From positions 200,881,847-200,945,846 of the forward strand of contig NC_089495.1 of the NCBI RefSeq assembly GCF_036850765.1: a stretch of 64,000 nt of DNA. Direction: 5' to 3'. This document shows, piece after piece, positions 11,825 to 24,234 of the stretch. Under the pieces are notes generated by a model. The model saw nothing but the letters and a program-made list of their open reading frames with translations. It was not told where the DNA came from and searched no databases. Source of the stretch: Saccopteryx bilineata. Lineage: Eukaryota; Chordata; Mammalia; Chiroptera; Emballonuridae. Each line of letters opens with the position of its first letter. Within the stretch, counting starts at the first letter, position 1. Position numbers and translations under genes: made by a program.

Positions 11825-12000
11825 ATTATTAGTAATAGTACAAATAATATCAGCACTAATGAAGCGCTCGCTCCTTTCTAGGCGCCATGCTAAATGGTGG
11901 ACTTTAGGATCTGTTTCTAACAACCACCTGGGCTGGGGGGTAATTATCTCCATTTTACAGATGAGGAAACTGAGGCACAGAGAAGGGCCAGGACCTGCAA
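11825..12000 (-). repeat. MIR
   Basis: ATTTTACAGATGAGGAAACT and GAGGCACAGAGAAGG are preceded by AGCGCTCGCTCCTTTCTAGG. It is a well-preserved MIR at the edge of the SRC-like CpG island. Confidence 0.85.
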
Positions 12001-12143
12001 GAATCCTGGCCTTGGACTCTGGCCTTGACCTTAGTTTCCCAAAGTGGGGACTGGGGCCTGAGGGACAGTGTGGGGAAGAGAAACATTTATTTTAAGAGAA
12101 ATGAGCTCATTTTAATGTACTTTAAAAAAAAAAAGTAACTAAA

Positions 12144-12300
12144 GCCCTAGCTGGGTAGCTCAAAGTCTTGTCCAAAGTTGCGGGTTCTATCCCCGGTCAG
12201 GGCATATAAAAGAATCAACCAACGAATGCATAAGTGGAACAACAAATCAGTATTTATCTCTCTCTCACACACACAAATTAATAAATAAGCATTTAAAAAT
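12144..12300 (+). repeat. Bat SINE, VES type
   Basis: The head is GCCCTAGCTGGGTAGCTCAA with a degenerate B box, followed by a CT/CA tail. AAAGTAACTAA flanks both ends (12132-12142, 12301-12311), a perfect 11-base duplication. Confidence 0.9.
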
Positions 12301-12794
12301 AAAGTAACTAAGGCAACCCAACAAAGTCATCAGTTCTGGTTATTATCACTGAGGAAGGGGCTAAAGCAGGTATTTAGTGACAATTACACTTTTAAGCAAA
12401 AAAGAGGCGAAATCCACCCGGCACCCAGATGCAGAGAAAGTGGATGTTGGGGAATGCTGCTCCAGCCAGAAAGCCTCCCACCACCATCTGAGCCCCCTTC
12501 CTCCCACCCCCTCCTGGCCCAGGCCGCCCTGTTAGGGGTAAGCACCCCACCTGTCCTGGAATCATGGCACCTGGGGAGGCTGGCCTGGATCCAGCTATAA
12601 AGACCACCACCTGTCTCCACTTTGCTTCCCTGAAAGTTCTCCCATTTCTCTGATGGGAAACTTAAGTCCCAGCCAGGTGGAGTGGCACCGGGCCTGGACA
12701 CCCCCTGGGAGGAGCTGGGAGGAGAACCCTAGTACAGTATATGGTAGGCAAAGGCCTCAGGGTATAAAAAAGAGCATCGAGGAGACCAGGAAGG

Positions 12795-12990
12795 AGCAAG
12801 GCCTTGAGCCAGACTGATCTGGGTTCAAGTCTAGGCTAGCTGCCCACCTGCTGCACCTTGTACAAGTCACAGGAGTGAACACGGTCACAGAGGACTCCTG
12901 GGAAGTTTAAAATTGACAAGTATGAGGATGTCTGAGGTTGTACTCAGCGAGTGTTAGCTGTTCTGCTTGGTAAACTAAGGCCTGAGCGGG
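12795..12990 (+). repeat. MIR fragment
   Basis: GATCTGGGTTCAAGTCTAGG and the downstream CAGCGAGTGTTAGCTGTT match a MIR in sense, although the core is weak. Confidence 0.6.
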
Positions 12991-13489
12991 GTGGGGCTGC
13001 TGGGAGTCACATAGCCAATCAGCTGTAGAGCCAGCCCCAGAGGCCCTTCTGGGCTGGTGAAGTGGCTGCACTTGTTTGCAAGCCTGGCTTAAAGATTAGC
13101 CTCAGCTTCGGAGGATCCTGGGCGGGCCCCTGCCTGGAGAAGCAGGTTTCTCAACCCTCGCTCACTCCTCAGACATGTCTGAAGGTCTTTACTGGCCACA
13201 CTGGGCTCGGAATGGGATATTCATCTAGTCCTGTGCTGGGGCTGGCTCTTACCAGTTGCAAAAGCAAATTGTGTTCATCTTTTCCCAACTCCAACTTCCA
13301 TGATTGGTAGCTTGATATTAGCCACTGTGGGAGTATTTACACCTTAGAAAGTGGCAAACACTGCAAATCAAGGTGGTTTTTTTTTTCCTTCTGGAGAACT
13401 GGTTCTTAAATATTCACCAGTACATCGCTATATTTATCCCAAGGAGTTCAACTAAAAGTCCTAGGCTCCTAGAGAAGGGATGGCAAAGG

Positions 13490-13690
13490 GCTTAAAAGCA
13501 GAGACTTTGAACCCACAGACCTGAGTTCAAGTCCCAGCTCTACCACTTCTTGGATATGTGACCTCAAGCCTGCCATCTCTCTGAGCCTCAGTTTGCCAGC
13601 CTGAAAAATGGGCAACTCAGGGTGCTTCCCTCAGAAGACTCCCGTGGGGATGCAGTGAGGTGCTGGCAGTTCAGTGTGCGTGAGCCCTAT
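13490..13690 (+). repeat. MIR
   Basis: CTGAGTTCAAGTCCCAGCTC, TATGTGACCTCAAGCCTGCC and GAGCCTCAGTTTGCCAGCCT give a near-complete MIR in sense. Confidence 0.85.
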
Positions 13691-14465
13691 TGTTCCCACC
13701 CCTCAATCTCTTGGAGCAGTGGGGCCGTCTTTAGGAGTCTTGGCTCTCCAAGCACAGACGCAACCTTCTATCTAGAACCACCACTGGCTCTGAGGACTTG
13801 TCTCAGCTCTCGAAAGGCCCTGCAGGAGGATGTGGCTAGCACAATGGTTTTATTATCGAGCCTTGGAAATATCTACTCTTTTTGAGTCCCTCTGGGCCTT
13901 TGCCCTGTCAGGAATGCTCACCCCATATCTCTAGCTTCCCAACCCCATCCAACAAGAGTTCAAAGTCCAATTCTTTTATTCATTAGCTGTGTGACTCCAC
14001 CCTCTCTAAGCCTCAGTTTACTTATCAAGAAAGTGGGACAAACTCACCAACTCCCAGATGCAAGAATTGGTGATCTGGCATGATGGATAAGTGACCGTTT
14101 CTGCATTCTTTTGCTTAAAACATTGTTAGTTAAATTAGCAACTCATTGCTTAATACGCACAAATCACTCATCATCATTAATGGACAGCAAACGTTTATTG
14201 ACCACCAACAGTAGACAGAGCCCTGGGCCAGGCCTGGAACACCAAGAAGGATAATTTCCTAACCCAAAGCGCTCCGCAGAGGACAGATATTAATGGCAAC
14301 ATCCTTGAGACGGCGAATGCCTGCTGTGCGCAGTCGTCTGTCTCTAGGAACCTCTTCCCTCCTTCCCTGACCTGGGTCAGAGCAGTCCCGAGGGCAAGAT
14401 GGGGTGTGGAGTGAGGCCTGGCCCCGTACAACTGGCAGCAGACCCTTTGGCAAGAGCCTTTCCGG

Positions 14466-14709
14466 CCCGGGCCAGGTGGTTCAGTGGATAAAATGTCAAC
14501 CCAGCATGCCAGACTTTGCAGGTTCAACCCCTGATCAGGGCACGTCTGAGAAACAATCAATGAGCGTGCAACTAAAATGGAACAACTAAGTGAAACGGAT
14601 TGATTCTCTCTCTCTCTCTCTCTCTCTGTCTGTCTTCCTTGCCCCCTTCTCTCTCCCTTTCTCTTTCTCTATCTCAAATCAAAGGAAAAAATTAAAAAAA
14701 AAAAAAAAA
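14466..14709 (+). repeat. Bat SINE, VES-related
   Basis: The tRNA-like head GGCCAGGTGGTTCAGTGGAT is followed by AATCAATGAGCGTGCAACTA, then a long CT microsatellite and poly-A. The duplication is not readable. Confidence 0.88.
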
Positions 14710-15894
14710 CCTTTTTCATGACATGGGTTCAGGAATGCTGCCCACACCTCACCCAGGGCCCTGGTGGCTCTGGCTTGATGGTGGCATTCTGGCTGTGCCC
14801 ACCTCAAACCCTTGGAGCAGTGACCAGGAGGCCTAACCCATCACAGGCACTCACCGGCATATTCCAGATCGGCCCTGTCATTCCCCAGATGATTTCCTGT
14901 GAGCCCAGAGCCACCCGGCTCCAGGCTAAAGGACAGGGTAGAAGAACATGCAGGCTCTCTAGCTTGAGACTATAGACTGGGCTTGCCACCTCCGTGGCAC
15001 CGCACTTTACAGTTTACACAGAGCTATCTGGTTCATCAGTCCATTAGCCTATCGCTCAGGCCTCCCCGACGGGCCCCAGGCCCCATCCCAACTCTGTCAA
15101 GCCTGTCTCCGGGCTGTCGCTCCATCCCAGCAGCTCCTTCCGTCCCCGGGCCTTTGCACTTGCTGGTCCCCCTGCCCGGAACTCGCCCCACCCCACCCGC
15201 AGCCGTGGACTAAGCCTTCCTCTCCCTTCCTCTGGACCTTCGGTATCTACTCAGCATCGACTGTGTGTGAGGGTCTGTGCTAGGTGCAGGGATACACCTA
15301 GCAGTGAACCAACCCAGTCTGGTCTCCGTCCGGAGCTGCTCACAGCCTGGAGCCACCGGGAAGCATGACCAGCATCCCAGGCAGTGATGGGACAAGCCTT
15401 GGGTGGAGCCCAAGTGACGACATGCGGATGACCGCGCTAACCACAGAGCACAGCCACACATAATCGAAATCCTCACGGCCCCATCAATGGGAAGCTGGAG
15501 GCCCCAACACTTCTCCAGATTCTGGAGATGACACAGGGATGTCACATGCAGAAAAGACCTGCCTAAGGGAAGTCAGCCATTCATCACTCCCCTCAGGCCA
15601 CAGGCCAGGCCCAGAGAGGGACAGACACTCTCCCAAGGTCACCAAGAGAGTCACTGGTAGGCAGAGCGACGCCCCCTCCAGCCCAAGCCTCCTTCTGCCG
15701 GCTCTCAGAATGTCTGTGAGCGGAGATAAAAGCCGCCAGGGCCCTTGATCTCCCTGGCTGGGCAGGAGGGCAGAGGGCAGGGCGGAAATCTGCAGCGGGA
15801 CTGTGACCCTCGCCGGTCAGAGGGGTTAGGAGCCTGCTGGGACAGCCTCCAACAGGAGAGCTTCAAAGAACAATTGTAAAAATAGCTCACAGCC

Positions 15895-16085
15895 ACGCTG
15901 TGGGACGTTTCCTGGGCAGTGCCCCCTGTTCTGGGGGCTCTGTGTGGAGCATCTCATCTGTTCTTCACAGCACTCGATGTCTGAGCCATTGTTATCCCCA
16001 TTGCACAGACGGGGAAACTGAGGTGAGGCGAGGTGACATGCCACATGGAGGGAGGGCGGACCTCCGATTCAAACCCAGGCAGAAT
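15895..16085 (-). repeat. MIR
   Basis: TTATCCCCATTGCACAGACG, GGGAAACTGAGG and the CTCCGATTCAAACCCAGGC end give a MIR in reverse. Confidence 0.85.
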
Positions 16086-16689
16086 TCAAGCCCTCCTGAG
16101 CCTGAAACTCTGAGTCAGGCTTTCCGGTGCGGTTGTTCTGCCCAACCCTTCCATAAGCCTTGGTTCTCACATATTTCATGTCCAAGAGGGAGAGGCGGGA
16201 CCCACAGAGCCCCAGCCAGTCACTGATCCCCGCCACCCCAGCCTTGACTTCCTCCTCAGGGGGTGTCTCCGTCTCCCACATTTCCAGGCCTGTTGGAAAG
16301 AGATGGACATTACATTGTTTTGTGAGAGTATTTCAAAAAGTAGACATTAAAGAAGAAAGAATGCTAACCCTATACCCTGCCCTCAAGAAGGGGAGTTGAA
16401 CTCCCCACTAGTTAGGTATGGACTGCTCACAGTGATCTCCTTCCTTCCCAGAAGGACAGTGTAAAGGAGGGGGTGACTTCGCCAAGTGGAGAGACCTGAC
16501 CAACACTGCCTCAGCCAGGCGACCAAGGTCAGCGTCGACAGGGGGGAGACACGGTGATAATATGTCCCCTTCGTATGATAATGAAGAGAATAGCACTTCA
16601 CCTCTGTGGTTTTCGTCCCAGGACCCCCTTTCCCCGGTGTCATCACGAGAAAAACCAACAAATTCCAATAGAGAAACGTTCTGCAAAAT

Positions 16690-16960
16690 AGCTGACAGCT
16701 CTTGACAGAATGGTCAAGGTCGTAAAAAACAAGGCGGTCTGAGAAACTGTCGCAGCCACGAGGAGCCTAAGGAGACATGATGACTAAATGTAACGTGGCG
16801 TCCTGGACAGGATCCTGGCACAGAAGAAGGACATTAGGGAAACACTAAGGACTCTCATTAAAGTATGGAGGTTAGTTAATAACATATTAACTAATAATAT
16901 ATCAACTTGGTTCATTAGTTATAATACAAGATGCTAATAATAGGTGGTGGGATTAGACAG
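16690..16960 (+). repeat. L1 3' UTR fragment
   Basis: GAGAAACTGTCGCAGCCACG, AGGAGACATGATGACTAAAT and TGCTAATAATAGG match old mammalian L1 3' UTRs. A second copy of the same block lies at 57510-57770. Confidence 0.75.
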
Positions 16961-17099
16961 AATTTTAGGACAGGCAGGAAGCCGAGAGAGCCATCTTCTG
17001 AAGCCGGGAAAACTGAGGACTGGAGAATGGAATTGACTTTCCCAAGGTCACACTGCAAGTTTATGGCAGCCGGGACTAGAATGAATGTTCCTCAATGTC

Positions 17100-18423
17100 A
17101 CAGGAATTTAGTAAATGCCTACTGGACACAAGGCATCAACCCAGGTCACCATCATGGTGAAGAAGAGGTTCAAAGCTTTGTCCAAAGGTCAGTGCTGTCT
17201 CTGGGCCAGTTGTCCAAGGACACAGACCCTGTCCTGCCCGTTGGGGGCTTTCAAGCCAGAAGGGAAAACAGATGCTGAAACACCCTGAGCAGGAGGGACT
17301 GAGGAGCCATGAGCTTCCATATCCAGAAGACCCAGCCCCACCGTCTGCCACCCATAACTTGTTCAGCCTCACTGTGCTGCTGGGTGAAACGGAGGGGGTG
17401 ACAGAACTGACTGTTGGGGACACTGAGAGGACCCAGTATGGTGTCGAGGCCGAGACGCAGGCAGAGCCTGGTTCACAGCCAGCGCTCAATAGACAGTATT
17501 CTTTTTTTGTATTTGAAAGTGCAGTGTGAGGGCTGGGGGAGCTCAGAGAGGGAGCGGGAAGTTTTCTCTGGTAGGGGTTTCTCAGGGAGCTTCCCAGACG
17601 CGGGACACTTAGATTGGGTCTTGATGGCTGGAAAGAAGTTTGCCAAGAAGGCAGGATGTGGACACTGCAACCCCAGCCTCCAGAGGAGACGTGTCAGGCC
17701 ACTCTTCCTGGGCTTTCCCATGCAAAGGGACTTCCCGTTCCCTGCCCTTGATGCCTCCTTTCTGGGTACCCTGGTCTTTGGGGTTCATCGTCCCCTAAGT
17801 CAAGGGCCAAGGCGGCAGGGGGTGGGCAAGGGTGGGGGTGGGTGGCAGAGCCCAATAACTCCAGGACTCTTCTGGAAATGAAACCAAGCCATGCCACCCA
17901 CTCACCGTCTGGTTGAGTGTCACTTAGAGAACTTCCTCCTTCTGTTCCTGTTCAGGAATTACCCATGCAGTGCTCTGTGGTGGCTGTGGTCTGTCCCAAA
18001 GGCTGGGACTGGAGCTTCCATTGGTCTACCCTGGGCACTCAAAGACTCCCAGACCCACTGCCTGGTCAGTCTTCTGATGGTCCCATTCCCAGCCTCCGAC
18101 ATTCACTTTCTCTTTCCTGCCTCCACACATCTGCCCATGTGGCATCCCCCGCCGTCTCCTCTCTGCTTTTCCAAACTCACTCGCCCTTCTCAGCCCATCT
18201 GAGCCCAGCTTAGCTCCCTGCCCAGGCCTCTTTATCCATTCATGCCTCTTGCATGGCAGGCCCTGTGCCAGACTTGGAGACAGATGATGCAGCCGTGACC
18301 AAGACTGGCACAGCCCCTGTCCTTTGGAGCTTGGGCCTGTAACCCCTGTGTCCCGTGCATCCTGCATGCTTTGTCTATAGCCTGGCTGGGGGATCGGAAG
18401 CCAGGACTCCAGTCTGGGGCAGC
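17100..18423. other. No gene recognised; intergenic
   Basis: Unique-looking sequence with only short open frames. A GGGGTGGG-rich patch lies at 17815-17850. No repeats are clearly assignable. Confidence 0.5.
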
Positions 18424-18431
18424 CTCTATAC

Positions 18432-18635
18432 CAGTGGTTCTCAACCTGTGGGTCGCGACCCCGGGAGGGGTCGAACGACCAAAACACAGGGATCTCCTTA
18501 AGCCATCAGAAAATACGTATTTATTATACAATACATTTTTAAATAAAATATGTATTTCCGATGGCTTTAGGCGACCCCTGTGTTTTGGTCGTTCGACCCC
18601 CGCCGGGGTCGCGACCCACAGGTTGAGAACCGCTG
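18432..18635 (+). mobile_element. SPIN-like palindromic hAT MITE
   Basis: This is a 204-bp near-perfect palindrome. The left arm starts CAGTGGTTCTCAACCTGTGG and the right arm, read on the other strand, starts CAGCGGTTCTCAACCTGTGG. The arms run about 95 bases each at roughly 88% identity by eye. It is flanked by a perfect 8-base duplication CTCTATAC (18424-18431 and 18636-18643), which fits the hAT preference nTnnnnAn. The termini and the TCGAACGACC and CATCGGAAA blocks match the SPIN (Space Invader) family as I recall it, known from bats, tenrec, bushbaby, opossum, frog and lizard through horizontal transfer. The centre is AT-rich. There is no coding capacity. Confidence 0.85.
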
Positions 18636-18879
18636 CTCTATACGGTGGGGCCTTGGGCAAGTCCCTTCCCGCTCTGGCCAGTGCAGTTTCCACAACCTTC
18701 CAAGGACCGGGCAGAAGGGATGATGAGGAGTGCCTCTACCCCATCCTGCCATCCCCAATAGAAAGTTTCCCTCTAAAAGGAACTGGTTACATGAGTGCAC
18801 AGGGCCCTAATCATCAGAACTTCTGGGCGGAAACAAATATAGGGGTCCAGGAAGGGGACCCACCAGGTGGCCCATCACC

Positions 18880-19085
18880 TTGGTTAAGAGCAGCTGCGGA
18901 GACCTGGCTTTGAATCCTGCCTCCACAGCTCTGTGGCCTCGGGCAAGTCCCCTGACCCCTCTCACCCTGGTCCTCTCATCTGTAAGCTAGGGATGACTGC
19001 ACATTCCTCACATGACTGTTTAGAGATTAGCACGATACACACATGCTGGACATTCAGTAAATGGGTGTTACTGTTGTCATTATTT
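18880..19085 (+). repeat. MIR
   Basis: TTTGAATCCTGCCTCCACAG, GGCCTCGGGCAAGTCCCCTG and TTCAGTAAATGGGTGTTACT give a MIR in sense. Confidence 0.82.
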
Positions 19086-19267
19086 CTGGTGTAGCCGACG
19101 TAAGATTCCATTGGAAAGTGGACAACTATGGCAGCTTTAAAATTAACAATGTAGATCTATACGTGGAGCCATTAAAAGAATTCATGCTATATTAGGTGAT
19201 TAAGATATCATAGTATTACCAATATAACCCCATTCTGCTAAGAAAAAAAAAAAGGTGAACATAGGTA

Positions 19268-19815
19268 CCATATTTTTCACTCCACAAGGCACACTTTTTC
19301 CCCCCAAAGTGGAGGGGAAAATACGGTATTTTATTATATATTTTAACACACCATTTGGTTCAGAATATTTTTTATTTTTCCGAAGTGACAATTGAGGGGG
19401 GGAGGCAGTCAGACAGACTCCCACATGTGCCTAACCAGGATCCAGCTGACATGCCCACCAGGGGGCGATGCTCTGCCCATCTGGGGTGCTGCTCCATTGT
19501 GGCCGGAGCCATTCTAGCACCTGAGGCAGAGGCCAAGGAGCCATCCTCAGCACCTGGGCCAGCTTTGCTCCAATGGAGCCTTGGCTTCGGGAAGGGAAGA
19601 GAGAGATAGAGAGAAAGGAGAGGGGAAAGGGTGGAGAAGCAGATGGGCACTTCTCCCGTGTGCTCTGGCCGGGAACTGAACCCAAGACTTCCACACGCCG
19701 GGCCGACGCTCTACCACTGAGCTAACTGGCCAGGGCTTTTTTTTTTCTTATTTTCCTCCTTAAAACCCTAGATGTGTCTTATGGTCAGGTGCATCTTATG
19801 GAGTGAAAAATATGG
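19268..19815 (+). mobile_element. Terminal-inverted-repeat DNA transposon split by a SINE
   Basis: The left end CCATATTTTTCACTCCACAA is mirrored at the right end by the complement of CCATATTTTTCACTCCATAA, giving inverted repeats of about 27 bases. TA flanks both ends (19266-19267, 19816-19817), which points to a Tc1/mariner-like TA target, though TA alone is weak evidence in AT-rich DNA. A long SINE occupies 19367-19736, leaving about 180 bp of element. The family name is not certain. Confidence 0.65.
19367..19736 (-). repeat. Long Rhin-1-like bat SINE
   Basis: The minus-strand head GCCCTGGCCAGTTAGCTCAG is followed by the GCTCCATTGGAGCAAAGCTG body and an A-rich tail. It splits the inverted-repeat transposon at 19268-19815. 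The flanks are too T-rich to read a duplication safely. Confidence 0.92.
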
Positions 19816-19829
19816 TAAATAAAAGGGAT

Positions 19830-22800
19830 AAACCTGTGCTGTCCCTAGCAGTTGTCCCAGGGACAGAGACAGGGATCACAGATGACCTTAATCATTTTTT
19901 TCTTTTGCGCTTATCTGTATTTGTTAAGATTTCTACCATGAGCTCATGTGACTGGGGCAATAGAAAGCAATATAGATTATTTGCGATTCTCTTCACAGTG
20001 GGTGTTTGTTCCCCGACTGCTCTGGCTGCCCAATACCAGGCCTGGTCACAGGGCTCCCCAGCTCGTGCCTCCTGGGGCCAAAGTCCTCCAGGACGAGTTG
20101 GTCATGCAGCGGACCTCTCCCCACCCACTCTGGGCCGCTCCTCGAGGCACATTGCCTGGGGGCCTACTGTTCATTTTGCTTCTGGTTCCCTCTGAGGAGG
20201 AAGAGAGACTCCCATGCGAAGTACCCAGTTCTGTCCCATGACGCTGAGCTTCCTGAGACGCTGTGCTTCCTTCCCCTTCCCCGCGGCCTTGGTCCACCCT
20301 CTACATCCACAACCACGCCCCCCAGGCAGGTGATGAGGAGGGGGCACTCGTGGGCCCTGGGCGGGGGTTGGGGGCTGAGGACACAGCCCAGTGCCTGACC
20401 AGGAGGAGCCCACAGTCTCATGGCTGCAACTAGACCTCATCTAAGGCAGGCTCTCCAGAAGCGGAGCCCGAGATGAGTCCTCATTTGGGAAGGGATCCCA
20501 CACCTCAGTGAGGGAACGCATGCGGAAACAGGAAGAGATGGCGAAGGAGAGAGGCTAACAGAAGGAGTGTCAAACAGGCCACTGCTGTAGGCAACCTGAC
20601 AGGCTCCCTATTCCTCGGAGACCTCGAATAAGGCTCAACACACCTCCCGGAAATATCCATCCTAAAGACGGAGGCTGGAGCCCGGGTCCCCCACTCCTGT
20701 CCTTGGACATCAGGCTGCCCCCCAGGGTTGGTAACTCCCTCATCCTTCGAACCAAACCTGCTTCCTGACTCCAGGAAGCCAGAGGGGAAAGGCCTGAGAA
20801 GGGACCACCCTCCCAGCTTCACCGCCACCCCTAGCCCTGGCCTCTCTCCAGAGCTGCGGCCCACCTGTCCCTCATCCTCCAGGTCTTTCCCTGAAACAGC
20901 CCCCAGCATCTATCCTGCGACCCAGTATATTCCACTTCTCCTAAGCAGAACACAACTCTGTTCCCTGACAGGGCCGCCTCCCAGGTCCCCGGCTTAGAAA
21001 TACCTGCTCCACCCTCTCAGGCAGCGGTGGACATCCCCAGCCTCCCCTCCGCCCCCACACCCGAGACCCGTGGCCTCCACCTGCCCAACCACCCCTTCCT
21101 GTTGTCCCCTGCCCCACACGCAGGTGGGGCCTGGCTCATCCAGACATCATCCCGGCCTCCTCATGATCTCCTGGCCCCTGATTTTCCAGCCCTGATTCAT
21201 CCTATAACAGCCCTCATGTTCCTCTTTCCAGAACACATCCCGGATCTTTCAGTGGCTCCACTGTGGCCTCAGGCCAAAGCTCATGCTGAGGAGGCCACAC
21301 GGGGCTCCACCAGCCTCTCCTGTCCCCATCCTCCCCTAGAGCTGAGCCGCTGCTCCTCCCCCCCCCCAGCTACGCTGGGGGTCTCGCCTCCAGGCCTTTG
21401 CTCCTGCGTCCCCTCCACGTGAGATGTCCTCCCTGCCTCTCCTCCCTGGTGAATCCTATTCATTCTTTGCTCCCTTCCTTCACCCTCCAGCCTCAAAGCC
21501 TCCAGGACCCCATCTGCACTCCAGAAGGATTGCTCACTGTAACCCATCCATTCCCGCCACCGGCCAGGAGCTCCAGTGGATAGAGTCTGGGCCTGGCTCA
21601 TTCTTGTGCCCCAGCAGTACCCAGACCAGGGTTTGACACTGAACAGGCCCCACACTTGTTGGGACAGGAATCTCAGGCCTGAATTCCCCAGGTTCCCTGA
21701 AACAGCTCCAAGCCCCTCCCAGCTCCTGCCCAAGGCTAGCACACGAGCTCAGGCTGCCAGACCAGGAACTGAGCCAGCCATCCTGCCCCAGGTCACGCCC
21801 CGGATCTGGCCTCACCTCCTCCCCGTGCCCCTGCCAGCTCAGGCAGGCGCTCAGGGGCGTGGGGATGCCCAGAGGAGCCAGGAAGGAGCCTGAAGGAGCC
21901 GGCCTCCATGTGGCCCCAGGGCCTCCGCCTCTCCCATCCAGATGGTTGGATCTGGGGCAGGCCCAGAGTGGGCAGGGAAGCTCCTCCCCACAACCTGAGC
22001 TTGAACCAGGCCTCTTGCAGCTTATGATCTATGCTTGACTTCCCACCACAGTGACCTCCCAATAATGAAACATATTTAGTCATCCAAGTGCTCAATTTGC
22101 TCCCTGGGTCTTGACCCGGCTCCCCTGCAGCCTTCTCATTCCTGGAGGTGCTGGCATCCGTGTTTCCAGGGCCTTGGGGCAGGGCTATTTGATGCCACTC
22201 ACCTCGGCAAACACTTGCAGATCACTCTAGGTGTCAACAAGAGAGAACATGCCTGAGAAGTGAACAGCAGGGGAAGGGCCAGTCAGGGCAGCCGTGGGCC
22301 AGGGCAGGGGGGAGGAGTCATCCATCACCAGCCAGACCCCTCTACCTGCAGGGCACTGGAAACTCAAGGCCCAGAGAGGGTGAGAAACTTCCCCAAGGTA
22401 CAGAGCCCAGGTCTGGAGGTCTGGTTGAGGCCTTGGGGGTTGATAAAACATTCACTGTCGGGGGAGGGCATGCTGGTTGTTAAAATACGCACAGCCCCGG
22501 CCACAGTGAAGCTCACAGGCTGGTGTGACAGGCGGTGGGTAAATCAGGGAACACAGCTATTGTTGCAGAAATACAGGTTGTGCTACCTGCTAGGACAGGA
22601 GACAGGATGGAGCAGGGAGCAAAGACAGGAGGTCAGGGAGGGCTTCTCAGAGGAGGTGAGTTTTAGCTGACGCCTGAAGGATGAAAGAGTGGCTCTCGGA
22701 AGATGGGGAGAACGTTCAGGCAAAGGTGCCGAGGTGAGAACTGGCTTGCATTGGTCTGGGTGGCACAATGGTGTGGGGGGGGGGATCGTGGGAGAAGAAG

Positions 22801-23304
22801 CTAGAGCCCGTGAGAGGGCCTGGAGCCTCCAGCGCAGTGGCGAGGGACCTGACCTTTGTTTAAAGGCACTGGGAGGCTCCTGTGGATGTTAAGCAAGGAG
22901 GGGTGACGCGATCCAATGTATGGTTTTGAAAGATCCCACTGGCAGCTGAATGGGGGAGGATTAAGGGGGCAGGTGGAGGCAGGGAGGCCAGCAAGGAAGC
23001 CGGGAAGCCCTCGGGGTGAACGTGGCTCAGCCCCGGCAGGGGGGTTGGTGAGCTGAGCATGACGCAAGTGCGCTGGGAGGAAGCGCCTCACAGTCCTCGC
23101 CTGGCTCAGCAGCGTGGGTGGACGGAGAGGGTGGAATCAACATCGATCCGCAGGCTTCTGGGGCGAGCGGGTGGAGTTGTCATTTACTGAGATGGGGAAG
23201 CCTGAGGAGGAGCATGCTGGGGGCGGGGGAGTCAAGAGTTCAGTTTGGGCCAAATTATGTTGAAGAAATCTATTACGTATCTATGGAGATGCTGAAAAAA
23301 AACT
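19830..23304. other. No gene recognised; intergenic
   Basis: GC-moderate DNA with one L2-like piece (21375-21560) and a G run at 22777-22785. Several open frames of about 100-150 codons have no recognisable domain. Confidence 0.5.
21375..21560 (+). repeat. L2-like fragment
   Basis: CAGGCCTTTGCTCCTGCGTC, then CCTGGTGAATCCTATTCATT, is L2-like. A CCCCCCCC run lies just before it (21359-21366). Confidence 0.5.
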
Positions 23305-23465
23305 AGTACTATTCATCCAACACTTACTGAACACACTCAGGCGCGAAGTGCCTTCTGTATATTAACTCATTTAGTGCCTTCATCAACGTCTTGGAAAAGG
23401 AACTATTATTATACCCATTTCACTGATAAGAAAACTGAGGCTCATAGTAGGACGTTGTGTACGGG
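23305..23465 (-). repeat. MIR
   Basis: CATCCAACACTTACTGAACA, TATACCCATTTCACTGATAA and GAAAACTGAGGCTCATAG give a MIR in reverse. Confidence 0.82.
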
Positions 23466-23882
23466 ATGAGGAGAAAGCCATGTAGAGCCCCAAGGAGCCC
23501 TCACATCTAAAAGTCTACAGGAAGAGGCCTCCGAAGGGGTTTCTTCTAGGTCAGCCTGACGTTGACGTTGACGGGGGAGAAGACAGCGATGACAGGGTCT
23601 GGGGGACTGAGCCAGGGAGCAGCTGAGCCCAGGCAGTGTGGGTGCAGGGGAGGCGGGCATGGGAGTTGGATCACAGGAGGTCCTGGAGGGAATGGGAGAA
23701 GAGGAGGTGGAGAGAGCAAGGAGGCCACGCGCTGCCCAGGAGCTAAACCTGGCGGATAAGGGCAGAGAGGCGGGGCAGCTAACAGGAGCTCAGGATCCTG
23801 GGGCACCGCCCGGCCCTCTGGGATCAGGGACTCTAACTCCAGCGGCTTGCTGGAGAGATAGACACTTCAGAATAATAATTTC

Positions 23883-24234
23883 CCTTTGTTTGTTTTTTTT
23901 CTTGTTTGACAAAGACAGAGTCAGAGAGAAGGACAGATAGGGACATAGACAAGAAGGGAGAGAGATGAGAAGCATCAGTTCTTCGTTGCAGCATCTTGGT
24001 TGTTCACTGATTGCTCTCTCATATGTGCCTTGACCAGGGGTCTACAGCAGAGCGAGTGACCCTTTGCTCAAGCCAGCAACCATGGAGTCATGTCTATGAT
24101 CCCACACTCAAGCCAGCAACCCTGTGCTTAAGCCAGATGAGCCCACGCCGAGATCAGCCACCTCGGGGTCTCGAACCTGGGTCCTCCGCGTCCCAGTCCA
24201 ATGCTCTATCCACTGAGCCACTGCCTGGTCAGGC
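23883..24234 (-). repeat. Bat SINE, long tRNA-derived type
   Basis: The minus-strand head begins GCCTGACCAGGCAGTGGCTC, followed by the long body with repeated GGCTTGAG blocks. ATAATTTC flanks both ends (23875-23882, 24238-24245). Confidence 0.92.

Noticed and set aside
11074..11832. 252- and 231-codon open frames across the CpG island
   Set aside because: Low-complexity (Gly/Arg/Glu- and Pro-rich) products of GC-rich promoter DNA open in several frames. A splice donor on the opposite strand explains the region better.
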